Assembly (NCBI GenBank): GCA_964035575.1
Contig: OZ037870.1
Span: 620,001-684,000 of the forward strand
Source: Rhynchopus sp. YZ270_cl-10
Lineage: Eukaryota > Euglenozoa > Diplonemea > Diplonemida > Diplonemidae
Direction of reading: 5' to 3'
Length of the DNA: 64,000 bases
Both the position numbers and the translations under genes were made by a program. The notes under the pieces were generated by a model. That model did not search any database, had not been told where the DNA came from, and saw only the letters and a program-made list of their open reading frames with translations. Below, piece by piece: positions 1-11,200 of the stretch. Numbering within the stretch: position 1 is the first letter of the stretch; the number at the start of each line of letters is the position of its first letter.

Positions 1-144
1 TCACTTTTCACTTCTTTCATCTCCCCTCACAGGCCCCCTTTTTTCCCTCCTCCCCTTCCCCTTTTAAAGAGCACAAAGCAAAAAACAACAACTTTCATTC
101 AAACTCCTCCCCTTCCCCTTTTTTACACTAAACAAGTTTGAAAC

Positions 145-807
145 ATGGCACGCACCCATGTTGTTACCGCTTTTATGTGCATAGTTCTTTTGATTGCTTT
201 GTATAGGCAGACAAGCGATGTGGTGCAGGTGGATCAATATAAGGGGAGTCCTTGGCGGCCTGAAGGGTACATCTCTTCTAGGTTAATAGGGTCGACGAAG
301 TTTGGGCGGTGTGAACTGCATAAGGTACGTACAGAGAAGGGCGCAGTTGTGGACGACTGGCTGTGGTTCGACGATACCGATGCGGTGAATATTCTGGTCC
401 AAGATGAGTCCGGGAACTTCCTTGTCTTCAGACAACGAAAATACGGGATTCCAGAGCAAACCCTCGCAGTGCTAGGTGGCATGATCAATTCTGGAGAAGA
501 CGCCTTGTCCGCAGCAAAGCGCGAGCTCCAAGAAGAGCTCCAAATGATCGCCACAGAGTGGGTAGATCTGGGCACCTATCGAAGCGCAGCAAACAGAGGG
601 GGTGGGTACATCAGTTGCTTCTTCGCAGTGAACGCGCAAAGGCATGTCTCCGCAACACTGTCAGATGACGACCTAGAGGCACGTTCCATAGTAAAGCTCA
701 CTAGGGCAGAGCTTCTCTCGAGTGTCCTCGATAAACGGTTTGGGGAAGTAAAATGGACTGCAACGGTGGCGCTGGCGTTGCTCACTCTGCAGAACGAAGG
801 AAGGTGA
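145..807 (+). CDS. Nudix hydrolase with N-terminal membrane anchor or signal
   Basis: A 220-residue protein with a Nudix box at residues 112-134: G112, E118, then R126-E127-L128 and E130-E131, the metal-binding core of the family. The usual late glycine of the box is Gln133, a tolerated variation. Nudix enzymes hydrolyse nucleoside diphosphates linked to another group, such as ADP-ribose, NADH or capped nucleotides; the substrate here cannot be told from sequence. Residues 6-20 form a hydrophobic segment, so the enzyme may be membrane-anchored or enter the secretory route. The ATG is the first in frame, and a pyrimidine-rich stretch with an AG near position 32 could be the trans-splice acceptor. 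The 5' leader at 64-106 resembles the interior of a small inverted-repeat element at 19596-19636. Single exon, stop TGA. The Nudix call is firm; substrate and location are inference. Confidence 0.85.
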   Translation: MARTHVVTAFMCIVLLIALYRQTSDVVQVDQYKGSPWRPEGYISSRLIGSTKFGRCELHKVRTEKGAVVDDWLWFDDTDAVNILVQDESGNFLVFRQRKYGIPEQTLAVLGGMINSGEDALSAAKRELQEELQMIATEWVDLGTYRSAANRGGGYISCFFAVNAQRHVSATLSDDDLEARSIVKLTRAELLSSVLDKRFGEVKWTATVALALLTLQNEGR

Positions 808-1085
808 GAATTTTTCAGGAATTCATGGAGGGGAGGGGGGATACGAGGGAAGCACGGCGGTGAAGTAAACCACACGTCAAGTCATTTACTTCACCGTCGT
901 GAGTGGACGGGGTAGGTGCACCAGTCCACGCTGTCGCGTTGGCTTGGCGCATTTTTATTTTCAGCACCTTTTTTTAACCTACAAGCTTCGTAACATAACC
1001 ATAAAAACGCCACCCCCTTTTTTTACAACATTCTCATTTCCCTCTTCCTTTCTCTCTTCATTTTACACCCCATCCAGGAATCGCC

Positions 1086-2435
1086 ATGGCAAGCGAGCAT
1101 GGCTTGCGGGCCCTCCTGCATGCTACGGGGGTTGGGAGTGGGTTTCTGTCTGAGAGTGATTCGAGCCTGACACAGACGCAGTCGCGTGCAAACGGCAACA
1201 CCACCACCACTGTGCAGAGCTCCTCTGCTGCCGAACGCTTTGCCACACGCATCACGTTGTCACAACCGCTTCACGAACTGCTCCGCACACACCCTCGCTT
1301 TGCAGAGGTTTTTGCAGGCCTTCCACGCGATGAGCAGGACACCCTACGCAATGCATGGCACTCTCCCCCTGAGGGGTTGGTCAATATGATACAAGACTGC
1401 TGGCGGCACGACCTCTTTGAGTGGGAGCTCATGACACGCCCCGCAAACCCACCCCCCGTTGCCTCCCCGATGAAGCAGAATGCGCTGTGCCTCTCCTACA
1501 CAAACGAACAGTACAGCGTCTGGGCGCGTCTCGTGGACCGAAGCAAGAAGAGCCGGCAAGGTGGAGTAGAAGGGTGCTACGTCAGTGTCAGCGACATGGT
1601 GCGCTTTGCTGAGGATGATAGAGCTGCCGTGGCAAACCCCTCCACAACCCCTCAAAAGCAACGCCAACGTGGTGGTTCACCAGAAAGCGCGAATCTTTCC
1701 TCCCCCGTTTCCTCTGGTTCGCGTAAAGAGACGGTTCGTGTGAATGGAACTCCAGTGGTCGGGCAGGTTCTTACAGTGGTCCACTCTCTCGATGACTCTG
1801 CTGTATGTAATTGGAGTGTCTCGGATGATGGTTGGACCTTTACCTTTTTGTGTCCTGGGGAGCAATTGAGGCTTGGGGCTGATGAGGTTCACAAATATGT
1901 TCAGGTTGATGTGACAACGAGAAGTGCTTGCATCACTTCGCGCATTGTTTTTGTGAATGTCAGTGAGGATGCGGACCGAGGGATGGCTACGCTGGTGGCG
2001 AACTGCATTAAGGAGGACGCGCCAGCAGAGTTTAGCATATTGGCGGATGGGGTGCCGGCAGCGTTGTTTTTACATTTGACGAAGAAAGGGAGTCGTGTAG
2101 AGGTTGTGGAGGGGGAGGTTCCACGAGTGGACGCAGTGGTGCGGAAGTGCGACTACCAATGCTCGTCGTCGAAGGCCATAGCGTTGACCCCACCGAACAC
2201 ACCCTCAGTCGTGCTCGAATGTGAAAGCATGTCCGAGCGTGACAGTATTGCCCTCTGCCTGCGTCTCTTTGCCGCCTTCCCACCCCCACTCCTGGCCCAC
2301 CTAGCGGCCTCCGATCTTGATACACCTGCCCTAGCGCGGCACCTCCTCCATCGTGACACCGACCTCCACTTCGCCGCAGGCAGCATCTCAACACTTCTCA
2401 TGCGTGCTGAAAGCGGCGCGCTCGTTCCGTTATGA
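1086..2435 (+). CDS. Hypothetical protein with possible AIR9-type A9 and PH-like domains
   Basis: A 449-residue single-exon protein. The ATG lies 9 nt after a pyrimidine tract ending in AG at 1076-1077. Residues 1-60 are low-complexity. Residues 60-180 look globular, with many Trp and aromatic residues. Residues 181-215 are a Ser/Pro/Gln-rich linker. Residues about 217-293 read like a beta-sandwich of the A9/Ig-like type, with a VVGQVL motif and alternating hydrophobics. Residues about 305-397 end in an amphipathic helix (ERDSIALCLRLFAAF) typical of a PH-like fold. An A9 plus PH-like order is known from AIR9 microtubule-associated proteins of plants, oomycetes and trypanosomatids, so a cortical cytoskeleton role is possible. 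The fold assignment is from memory of pattern only and is weak; that this is a real gene is likely. Confidence 0.6.
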   Translation: MASEHGLRALLHATGVGSGFLSESDSSLTQTQSRANGNTTTTVQSSSAAERFATRITLSQPLHELLRTHPRFAEVFAGLPRDEQDTLRNAWHSPPEGLVNMIQDCWRHDLFEWELMTRPANPPPVASPMKQNALCLSYTNEQYSVWARLVDRSKKSRQGGVEGCYVSVSDMVRFAEDDRAAVANPSTTPQKQRQRGGSPESANLSSPVSSGSRKETVRVNGTPVVGQVLTVVHSLDDSAVCNWSVSDDGWTFTFLCPGEQLRLGADEVHKYVQVDVTTRSACITSRIVFVNVSEDADRGMATLVANCIKEDAPAEFSILADGVPAALFLHLTKKGSRVEVVEGEVPRVDAVVRKCDYQCSSSKAIALTPPNTPSVVLECESMSERDSIALCLRLFAAFPPPLLAHLAASDLDTPALARHLLHRDTDLHFAAGSISTLLMRAESGALVPL

Positions 2436-2696
2436 TTTGTTTGGTAATTTGGCCTGTGCCATGTTACACTTCGTTATAGAAAGAATATGATAAGTTGTAT
2501 TTTTCGTACAGAAATATTCAGAAGGTTCGCATTTTTTTTTGTATAAGAACCGAAATCAAAAAAAAACTCTACACAAAAACATAGCCATTCTTTCCCCCCC
2601 TATTCCCTCCCCCTCATCCCCATCCTCCTCATCCCCCTCTCCTCTCAATACCTTCTTCAGCTCTTTCCGCATTTTTAAACAAAACACTACTACATA

Positions 2697-4286
2697 ATGA
2701 CCACCTTCACCAGCGCATCTGAGATGGCCCGTGCCAAGCGCATGCACCGTTGCGACCTGACCTACGGACCCCCGCCACCGCGTGCCGAGGCCCCGGCTGC
2801 CTCGTTCCCGAGACACTCGGACCGCATCTCGCACCAGCACTTCGAGCACGACAAGACGCGCCACCTGGCTGAGGTGCTCAACTCGCCCCCCCGCCACCGT
2901 GAGGTGAAGGAGGAGCCCAACGTCTGCGTGCACGCCCGCCACTTCGAGGAGAACCCCCCATACCACACCTCCTGCCGCGAGCTGTCGCACGAGAAGATCG
3001 AGCACCTCACCCCGCTCTACCCCTCCGAGCGTCGCGGCAAGCGTGCCGAGAGGGAGCAGCACGCCCTCACCTCCAACGAGGAGCTCTCCTCCGTCAAGCG
3101 GAAGCACACCCACGAGATGGACTCTGTGCAGCGTCAGTCGCGCTCCGCAACGAACGGCAACGGCGCAGCCAACGGCGAGGAGGTGTCTGTGGCACGCTCC
3201 GTGCAGGTCACCTCTGCCGGTCAGTTCAGCGCCGACAAGGCGCTCCACCGCCGTGCCATGGATGAGGGATACGAGCGCGCCCACGAGGAGCAGTGCGCAC
3301 ACAGCTCCCCCCAGTGCAAGAGCTCCGAGAAGCTGTCGCGCGACATCCACCTGCACCGCCACAGGCTGGATGAGTGCATCGAGGGCACCAAGGCTGCTGG
3401 CGCTGCCGACGAGGCACAGCCCGTCGAGACCGACGCTGACGGCAAGTTTGTGAGCGTCGCACGTCTCGGACGTGAAATCAAGGCACACAGATACGAGCTC
3501 GACAGCAACAGCCCGCGCTACATCCCGGAACCCGAGCGTTGCGACGCAGGCATCTCTCAGCGCGCCTTCGAGAAGAAGAAGAAGAACCACGACATCGGCA
3601 TGGAGGGCCCCTCCCCCATCCGCGCACGCAGCGAGGAGGACGCGAACGAGGAGAGCCGCCTGAGGTCCAACCACGCCCTGACCCAGAGCAAGAAGAGCCA
3701 CTCCAAGGACATTGGCGGGTACGCCAAGGGCCACGACAAGGGACAGAGCCGCTACAACTCGAACGAGACCTACTCGACCGTGAAGAGGAAGCACCGCCAC
3801 ACTGTGGACATCTACGGTGCGGATGGCGAGCTGATCCACAACTCGCAGAGCCGCCGTCGTGAGGAGGAGGGAAGCTCGCAGTGCCTGTCGGCCCGTCGTC
3901 TGATGGGAGACAAGCGTAAGCACAAGCACAACATGGACTGCCACCGTGAGGGGTACACCCAGGAGGCTGGAAACGGCGAGTCGGTGTGCCGTTCCAACCA
4001 TGGCTTTGCCGAGAGCAAGCGTCGCCACGGACATGAGATTGACAGCTGCTCCCCGGCACGCACTTCGGAACGCCAGGCGCAGACCCACATGAGCGCTGAG
4101 GAGAAGATGGCCATCTCCCACCAGGCCCTTGCACGCGGCAAGAGAGGACACCGTGTTGAGCTTGACTCCCACCGCAGCCCCCAGCGCAGCATCTTCGACA
4201 CACGTGACACCCCCGTCATTGAGCCCCACACCGCCCCCGCAGCAGTCGCAACCCCCCCCACCCCCGCCATGGAGGCTGAGCAGTAA
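2697..4286 (+). CDS. Protein of about 13 divergent His/Lys-rich repeats
   Basis: A 529-residue single-exon protein made almost entirely of degenerate repeats spaced about 30-55 residues. Each has a core of Ser-Asn or similar, a hydrophobic residue, then Lys/Arg-rich KxxH, two residues, and a Glu/Met/Leu-Asp ending, for example SSVKRKHTHEMD at 131-142, STVKRKHRHTVD at 370-381 and ESKRRHGHEID at 449-459. Other units end near residues 20, 60, 189, 225, 279, 313, 350, 424 and 500. The protein is strongly basic with a Pro/Ala/Thr-rich C-terminus. The gene is GC-rich and uses a narrow codon set (GAG, AAG, CAC, CGC), like the ribosomal protein gene at 42984, which suggests high expression. I do not recognise the family. 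A repetitive basic protein of this kind in a flagellate could bind microtubules or line axonemal tubules, but that is a guess. Confidence 0.85.
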   Translation: MTTFTSASEMARAKRMHRCDLTYGPPPPRAEAPAASFPRHSDRISHQHFEHDKTRHLAEVLNSPPRHREVKEEPNVCVHARHFEENPPYHTSCRELSHEKIEHLTPLYPSERRGKRAEREQHALTSNEELSSVKRKHTHEMDSVQRQSRSATNGNGAANGEEVSVARSVQVTSAGQFSADKALHRRAMDEGYERAHEEQCAHSSPQCKSSEKLSRDIHLHRHRLDECIEGTKAAGAADEAQPVETDADGKFVSVARLGREIKAHRYELDSNSPRYIPEPERCDAGISQRAFEKKKKNHDIGMEGPSPIRARSEEDANEESRLRSNHALTQSKKSHSKDIGGYAKGHDKGQSRYNSNETYSTVKRKHRHTVDIYGADGELIHNSQSRRREEEGSSQCLSARRLMGDKRKHKHNMDCHREGYTQEAGNGESVCRSNHGFAESKRRHGHEIDSCSPARTSERQAQTHMSAEEKMAISHQALARGKRGHRVELDSHRSPQRSIFDTRDTPVIEPHTAPAAVATPPTPAMEAEQ

Positions 4287-6424
4287 AAAAGGTGATTTGT
4301 TATCTTTAGCAACGTAAAATATATAAAAAGTTGAAAAAAAAAAAAAAAAAAGGCTTTTGCAATCGATACGATAGTGGGGGTTATTGGGGTAAAAACAAAA
4401 CAAAAAAGGATCGTCCGCAACTCGAAATTTCTCTATTCACCCTCCCACTCTCTCCCCCCCTCCAGTCTGTCTAGTGCAGACTAATGTTTTGTACCGACCC
4501 CACACATCCCCTACCCCCGTTTCATTCTTGTATCCCGCTGTCCCCCCCCTGCTCACTTCCCCCCCTCCCTTGCTCTCCCTTCTAAAAAATTTTTTTGGGG
4601 GAGGACGAAATACAAAAAAAGTAGGACTGTCTTTAAAACAAAAGACCGCGATCGCTTGGAAAAAAAAAAAAAAAGGATTTTTTTTTTTGAATCTCTTTCA
4701 AGGGGTTTTTGGAAAACGGAGCGATTTATTTTAAAAAATTAGTGAAAACATTAGGGTACTATATTCACCGTTTTCACTAATATTTCTTTTATTTTCAACC
4801 TCCCGTGGAGAGAGAGTGTGTGGGTGTGGAGATGTGGTGGCTGCATTGGATTGGATGATATATTAAGTTAGTAAAAAACAAAAAAGCAAAAAAAAAAAAG
4901 CAGAGTTCGGAAGACGACACGATTTTATATAAAAGAAATCAACACAAAACTCCCAACGATTTCCCTCCCTCCCTTTACCTCCCCTTGTTTTCGATTAAAA
5001 AAAAAAACACAAAAAAAAAAAAAAAAAAAAAACACTGGGTAAGCTGTAGCAACAGCCCCCCTCTTTATACTCCCCATTTTTTATCTACCCACGGAAGGGA
5101 AAAAAGAGAGTCAGCTTTCAGAGAAAATGCGATTTGCCAATTATTTTTCTACCCTTTTTTTTTTTGCTTTGTGAACGTTCCTTTGTTGGTGGGAAGTGTG
5201 CGGACACGAAAGCAAAATTGAAAGGCTCTTAGGTACCCTTATTCTCCTTCACGTTATATTTATCGCTCAGGGGTACATAAATTAGGTGGATCGCATTGAG
5301 TAGAGGTTTGCTGGGTTTTTTTTTGTTTTGTCTTTCTTTGGGATAGTATTCTTTGTTTTCCTTTTTTTTTACCATTTTTCTTTCTCTTTTTTTCTACTCG
5401 TATTGAAAAAAAAAAAACACAAAAAAAGAGCGGATATTAGCTGTGGGAGTTCAGCCACAGCTTTAAAAAAAAAAAAAAGTAATTCTTTTAAAAAATAATG
5501 GAGTTCTCTTTTTTCCTTTCCAAAGTATAAAGGGTACCCTTTTTGTAAAATTTATGTTTTATTTTTTGTTTTATTTTAGTATTTTTTTCAAGTTTGCTTT
5601 TTTTTTTGTGGTTTTGTCCACACATTTTTTTTTTTTGTTTGGTTTCTTGAACCTCACTTAAAATACCACTTTTTTCTTCTATTCCTGTATTTGGATGAGC
5701 TTTGTCCATTTCTTTCGCATTGCATTAAGCTCGTGCAGTGGTTACGCTCTCGCTGGAGAGTGCCATCATACGCTAGTGACTTAGAGAGAGATCGAACGAT
5801 CAACATGATAGAAAAAAAATGAAATGTATCTTTTTTTTAGTCTGAGCAAATGTAAAGTGAAGAAACAACACAAAAAAAAAAAAAAGAGGAGGAAATTCAG
5901 AGGACAACCGAGAAAACCGAGACTATTTTTTTTTACCCCCCACCCCCCAATTTAATGCGAGGATTTTTAAACGATTAAAAAAAATGTCCGGCATGGACGA
6001 AAAAACGATGAAAAAACAAAAACAAAAAAAAACAAAAAAAAACGGGATGGTATTTCAAATAAGGGTAGGGAAAGTGGAGTGGAGAGGGGTGGGTAGGGGA
6101 AAAAATTCCATTTTTTTTTCTCCTGTTTCCATTCATTTTCATTTTATTTCTCTTCCCAGATTTTGTGCTCCCCATTTTTCTTTTCTTTTTTTTTTTTTCT
6201 CTTTGCGCTTCTATTTTTCTATTTTTCTTTTTTTGTGGATTTTTCTTTTTTTTGTTTTTCCTTTTTTTGGAGCGGAAAAAAGAATGTACTTCAAGGAAAA
6301 AAACAGTTGCAACAAAAGACAAAAAATAGACCACTTATTTTTCAATTTTCCTTCCCAACCCATTGATACTTTCTTCTCATTCCTTACTTTTTTTTCCAGA
6401 ATATTTCTCACATTTTTAAAAAAA
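4287..6424. other. Gene-free, homopolymer-rich spacer
   Basis: About 2.1 kb dominated by A and T runs and C-rich stretches. I see no convincing gene. The short open frames here are artefacts of homopolymers. The last part (about 6340-6399) is the pyrimidine tract and AG that precede the next gene's start codon. Confidence 0.7.
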
Positions 6425-7785
6425 ATGCTGCTCAGAATCTGTGCGGATCTGCATTCCGATAAGGTAAACCTTGAAATACCTATTGATCTCTCATGGACCG
6501 TTGACAAGCTGCGCGAGATGGTTGTTGGTGTGATGGACCGTGAGTCTGAGTTGATGCGGCCTAGCAATGTACCGCGGAACCCTTTCCGTCTCAACCAGCT
6601 TCAGATCTTTGATGACCGCGCTACCTCGTGGGTTGAGGTAACCGATATGAACCTTCTGTTCGAAGGCGCGCAGCTGTACGCCTTTCAACCACAGACTACA
6701 CACCATAGAGACGTACAGAAAGATTTGCCCCCTGCACGGCCTCCCAGCAATGTTGGAGCATATACGTCTACCAGACCACATGCTTCCGCTGTACCAGGGG
6801 TGACGCCGAGCTATAGGCAGGAGGTAGAGGTGTTTCCGCATGGGGTGCGTGGTGGTGTTGGTGGTGGTGTTGTGTATGAGAACGGTCGTGACGGTGCAAC
6901 CGACACAGAAAAGCTTGCCTACCTGTTCGATGAGATGGACTACCACGAAAAGGGGCAAGTGTCCTACCAAGACTTCTTCAGCTGGCTTCGTGAGCTGGTC
7001 GACTTTTCAGAGGACACATTCCAGCTCCTCTTCCGCAGCGCAGATGTGCACCGCCAAGGTGTGCTCTCGAGAGACCAGTTTTATTGCTTCGCTCGCCGCT
7101 TCCCAAATGTCTGTGAAATTGTGTTTCACAGAGCTGCAGACAGATGGGATGTTACGAATCGCGATATGGAAGCAAGGGCAGCAGGTCAACAAGTATGCAT
7201 TTCTCTCTGGGGTGACTATGCATGAGGCTTAGAATTATCTTATAAATTTTTCCTTTTCTTTTGTGTAAAATTATTGTCAGGCTTAGGATTGCCCTTTTTA
7301 ATTCAATTTCAATTTTTTGAGTATCTCTGTAAGAAAGAGTAGAACAAAACACTCTTTGTACTTCTACTACGATATTAGGTCATTTCCAGCCACACCATAA
7401 CCTTTTTTTTTTCCCCTCTCCATCACCATTTCTCTCCCTACAGCTGCAAACCAACCAAGTACAAGAAAAGGACGTTGAGGCGCAGTTGGAGGCTTTGCAG
7501 TCGCAGGTACGGATGTTGACACACCAGCTGGGTTGTCTTCAGGGTGAGAACGCTGACCTGCAGCGTACTATACAAGTCAATGCGGATTTGAACAGCTCAG
7601 TGGCACAGCGGCGGGCAGACATCCATGCCGAGGAGCAGGGCCTTATGGAGAAGGAGATCAACATGGAGCGCCACAGAGAAGCCCTCCGCGACTCTGAGCA
7701 AATGTTCCTCGAGCAGTCTCAGCGCTACGACCGTGCCGCCAGCGCGCTCGGCTCCCCCAGGCGCTCCCGCCAGTACGTCTCATAA
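6425..7785 (+). CDS. BILBO1-like protein (ubiquitin-like N-domain, two EF-hands, coiled coil), two exons
   Basis: Exon 1 is 6425-7192 and exon 2 is 7444-7785, joined in phase 0 across a GT-AG intron (gtatgc ... ctacag), giving 369 residues. Residues 1-90 form a small beta-rich domain ending AQLYAFQPQ, followed by VQKDLPPARPPS at 97-108. Two EF-hands follow (loops about 172-183 and 207-218); both lack standard acidic residues at positions 3 and 5, so calcium binding is probably weak or lost. Residues 258-360 are a coiled coil. This order, and the QLYxFQP plus QK-Ile/Leu-PP linker, match my memory of BILBO1, the main protein of the flagellar pocket collar in kinetoplastids. A longer frame runs upstream to 5984 but is homopolymer translation; the ATG after the AG at 6398-6399 is preferred. 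Domain order is firm; BILBO1 kinship is an informed inference. Confidence 0.75.
7211..7246 (+). repeat. Hairpin family A, copy in intron of the BILBO1-like gene
   Basis: Lies 18 nt after the 5' splice site. The loop is shortened (ATGAG in place of the usual seven), the GGTGACTATGC and GCTTAG arms are kept, and it ends in TTATAAA followed by a T-rich stretch. Confidence 0.6.
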
Positions 7786-8120
7786 AAGGCCTCATAAGAC
7801 CAATCGTTGTATCTGTGAGAGGTGTTTTTTCATGTTATGTGTATTCCCCCAAATTCCCATAGATTGTATTTAATAGAAAAACCCCCGAAAAAGAAAGCAA
7901 TTTTTTTTTGGTGTCTCTTCGCGGTAGGGGGGTTGTCGTATCGAAGGGTTGTCATAGATGGTCAAGCACAATACGTTCAGTTGTCATGGGGTTGACTGAT
8001 ACTCTCCTCTAGGGTGTGTTTTGACAAAACGCCTGAAATACCACACAGCTGATGCTGTACGAAATAACAATTCTGATGGAAGGATAAACACAGAGGCTTC
8101 GGTTCACTTTTCGTTCTGAA

Positions 8121-8157
8121 CGTGACTAAACACAAGATGCTTAGGGTCATCTTATCA
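8121..8157 (+). repeat. Hairpin family A copy, upstream of the IQ-motif gene
   Basis: Diverged copy with ACACAAGAT in the loop region, GCTTAG arm and TCATCTTAT tail. It lies 37 nt before the probable trans-splice acceptor AG at 8194-8195, with a pyrimidine tract between. Confidence 0.6.
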
Positions 8158-8234
8158 TTTTTTTCTTCCTTTTCTTCCCCTTATTATCACCACAGAGTCG
8201 TGGGGACTTTTTTTTCCCGATTATTTTCCATGAA

Positions 8235-11200
8235 ATGCACACGTTGTCGAGTTTGTTGACAGGGGGCAGTGAGGTTGGGCACCTCTGGAATGCGCGACTT
8301 GGGGGTGATGTGTTCTGCACCTCTGTCGCCGGGGCTGCTGTGCTGCTGGGGGTGGAGGCGCGTGTTGTGAGGAGCATGCTGTGCTGCTACTGCGAGACGG
8401 ATGGGGCTGCTGTCGTGAGCCTCTTGGATGTGGCCATGGTCGCGGTGTCGACGGACCTGACGCACCTCTCACAGCGCCTTGCCGACACACACCAAGCCCT
8501 CCTCTCTATCTCGCAGGCAGACTCTACCCCTACCCCTGCCCTAACCGCCGCACTCCGCAGACACCGTGCCGTCGCAAAAGACGCCGTCCGCATCTGCTCC
8601 TCATGGCGGTCCAACTCCACCCCACCCCCATCGCGTATAGACGAAGTAGCCTCTCTCGGCTCCCGCCTTCGCGCAACCCTGGCAGAAGCGGCGGAACAGC
8701 TCCCCGTAAATCTTGTCGCAAAATTTCCTACGATTTTGCCGTTGTCGCTCTTCATGTTTTTGTTGGGAAAACCAAAGAATTTGGGGTTATCCCCACCGGA
8801 GGCGTGCATGCCGATTGTTGTTGAGAAACGGAAGAATTCACGAAGCGCTTCCCGGTCTTTATCTCAAGGGCAGGCGGCAGTGTTGATACAGAAGAACTAT
8901 AAGGGCTCTGTGGAGCGGCGACGCCACCGTAGTCAGAGCAAACGGCTTCCTTCCTCTCCGGGAAATGCGTTGGCAGGGGGTGCGCTGGAGGCACATCAAC
9001 GACGGACAAACACCACACCACCGAGGACGGCAGGCGAGGCGAATGCGCTTTCCCTTTCCCCTGCCCCGCATATTCCTCTGCTCGAAGCAGGATCGCCAAT
9101 GCCTTCAGTTAGCCCATGGGGTAACGAGAACGACCCACTTCTTACCCCTCCAAGCGCGTCGCTTGGTCCCCCTATGACCCCATTAGGGTTGCCAGAGGAT
9201 GCGCCAATTCATGCAAGGAATGTGTCCCCCGGGCGGCCCGTGCGGAGGAGTGTTGACGAAAGGGTGTCGGCGTTGTTGGAAGGTGGTGATAAGTTGCGGG
9301 CAGAGATTGTGAAGGGGCGTGGAGGAGGAGGATGGGGAGGGGGAGGAGGAGGAGGGTTGAGGCAGCCTATGGCGAACATCACAAATAATGTGGTGGAGAC
9401 GCAGCAAGGGGTGCAGGGGACGCCGTACAGTGCGTATGCAGGGCTTGCGGTGGGGGCAAGGTCGTTTCTGCGTGAGGTGCATACCCCGCAGCAGACGTTG
9501 CCCGGCAGCCCGCAGTCAGGGGTGGTGGCGCAGAATACGGGTGGGGCAAAGAACGACACCTCGTTCAACACGTCGCGCAGCCCGCTCGCACCCATCCCGC
9601 CGTTCCTGCAGGCGGTGCAAGGTGGTGGTGTTGACCTGTCAGCAGGGACATCGCCTTTTAACAGATCCTCGTCAGAGCCGATGCGACCAGTTGCAAGGTA
9701 TGGATTTTTATATCAATACGAAATTTTGGATATTTTATCGTTTCTCGGGGATTTTTAGGGGAGAAAAATTGCGAAAAAATACATTTTTTGCATGATATTA
9801 GACCACTTTTGAATTATTCGTTTCTTTTTCCTTATTTTCCTCAAACAAAATCATCTGTTCGGTAGTCTTTTTATCAACATTTTCCAACACATCGCACAGA
9901 CCGCCGCCTTCCCATGCAGCAAGTATGCAGACATCGGTAGCGGACCAGATCTGGCAGAGTCCTGCAAAGGCACGGTCACCACATCGTGGCCAAGCCGAGA
10001 GCGAGGTCTCGTCGTGGCTGGAGGAGAGCCACCATGCACACTACCGTGCGGACAGCAGACATCGCCCGCAGCAGCCCGACAGACGCAGGGCGGGTGCGAA
10101 GCTTCCTACGTTCATGGCGTCGTCACGCACCAACAGCCTCACACCTTCGTCCTCAGGGACAGAAACCTTTGGAGCACTACACAGCAGTGTATATCAGGGC
10201 CAAAGCCAAAGCCAAGGACAAGGCCAGCAGCACCTCCAAAGCCTCCTCAAACAATCCCGCACCCCACTCCCCGACGCAGCACAAAAGGTTGGCCGCGCCT
10301 CCTGGGTCGACACAAGCATGGTATGTGGTTGTTAGGTCTAGTATTTTCTTCTTCTTCTGAGGTGACGAAACACAGAATATTACTTCTTTTGGATACCTTC
10401 TGTTGGTCGAAGGGTACTTTGTACTTTCATCCGGGGCTGGCGTCATACGTGGGTCGGTCGGATGTTCTCGTTTTTCCTTTTTTTTCGGGGGCTTTTTTGC
10501 CTCGGGTTTTCCTCGCTCTACCAGACCGTCTGTCCGAAAAGGCAAGCACCCTCCCACGGTTCAGTTGCTGGCTCAGGGCAGTGATCACATGCCTGTCACG
10601 CTCCAGTCTTTTGCTCGTCACAGATGCAGTAGCAGCATTCGCATGCATCTTTGCCTGCTTCTTCGACATCACCTGAGACATTTTTTGCGGAGCCTCAAAG
10701 ATTCCTTTTGCAGAACTGATGTACGTCGTGATGTAGAAAACAATCACGTGCGCATTTTTTGTCTTGAGAAAGATGTTCTTAGCAGCACTGCGCAAGCCTG
10801 GAGCTGACTTGCTCTCACTAAGCTTCTTCAGCACTTCACCAAATGTCCATGCCAAGCACTGGACGTCACAGTTGCATCGAAGCACCACCTGCACAGTCGC
10901 AAGAAAGTTGACACAAATGGGTGGTCACGCTGACTTCCCATCCCAATGTTTGCACATGAATCCCGTGAGCACAACGAAGACACAAGGACATCATCGTGTT
11001 CCCCGTTTAACCCCCTTTTTTTTTATGGTTCTGCTTCCGGGTCAGTCATTCACTACTTAGAAACCTTTATTATTCCACCCCCTTCCACCTCCCCCTTCCC
11101 CATCCACAGAGAGGCAGAGCTCGTCCACGGGTGGACCCAAACTCAACATTATTGCGAGACGCGTCGTCAGGGGTGAGGATGGCCCCTTCCCGTGCGAAAG

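Noticed and set aside
2556-4403. 615-residue minus-strand frame opposite the repeat protein
   Set aside because: It is a shadow of the strongly biased GC-rich codons on the + strand; its Val/Leu-rich product has no domain and its ends are homopolymer translation.
5725-5815. A tRNA-like stretch with a CTCTC/GAGAG stem and GATCGAACGATC resembling a B box
   Set aside because: I could not fold a full cloverleaf: no acceptor stem pairs, and the anticodon-arm loop is 4 nt. It is more likely chance or a decayed relic.
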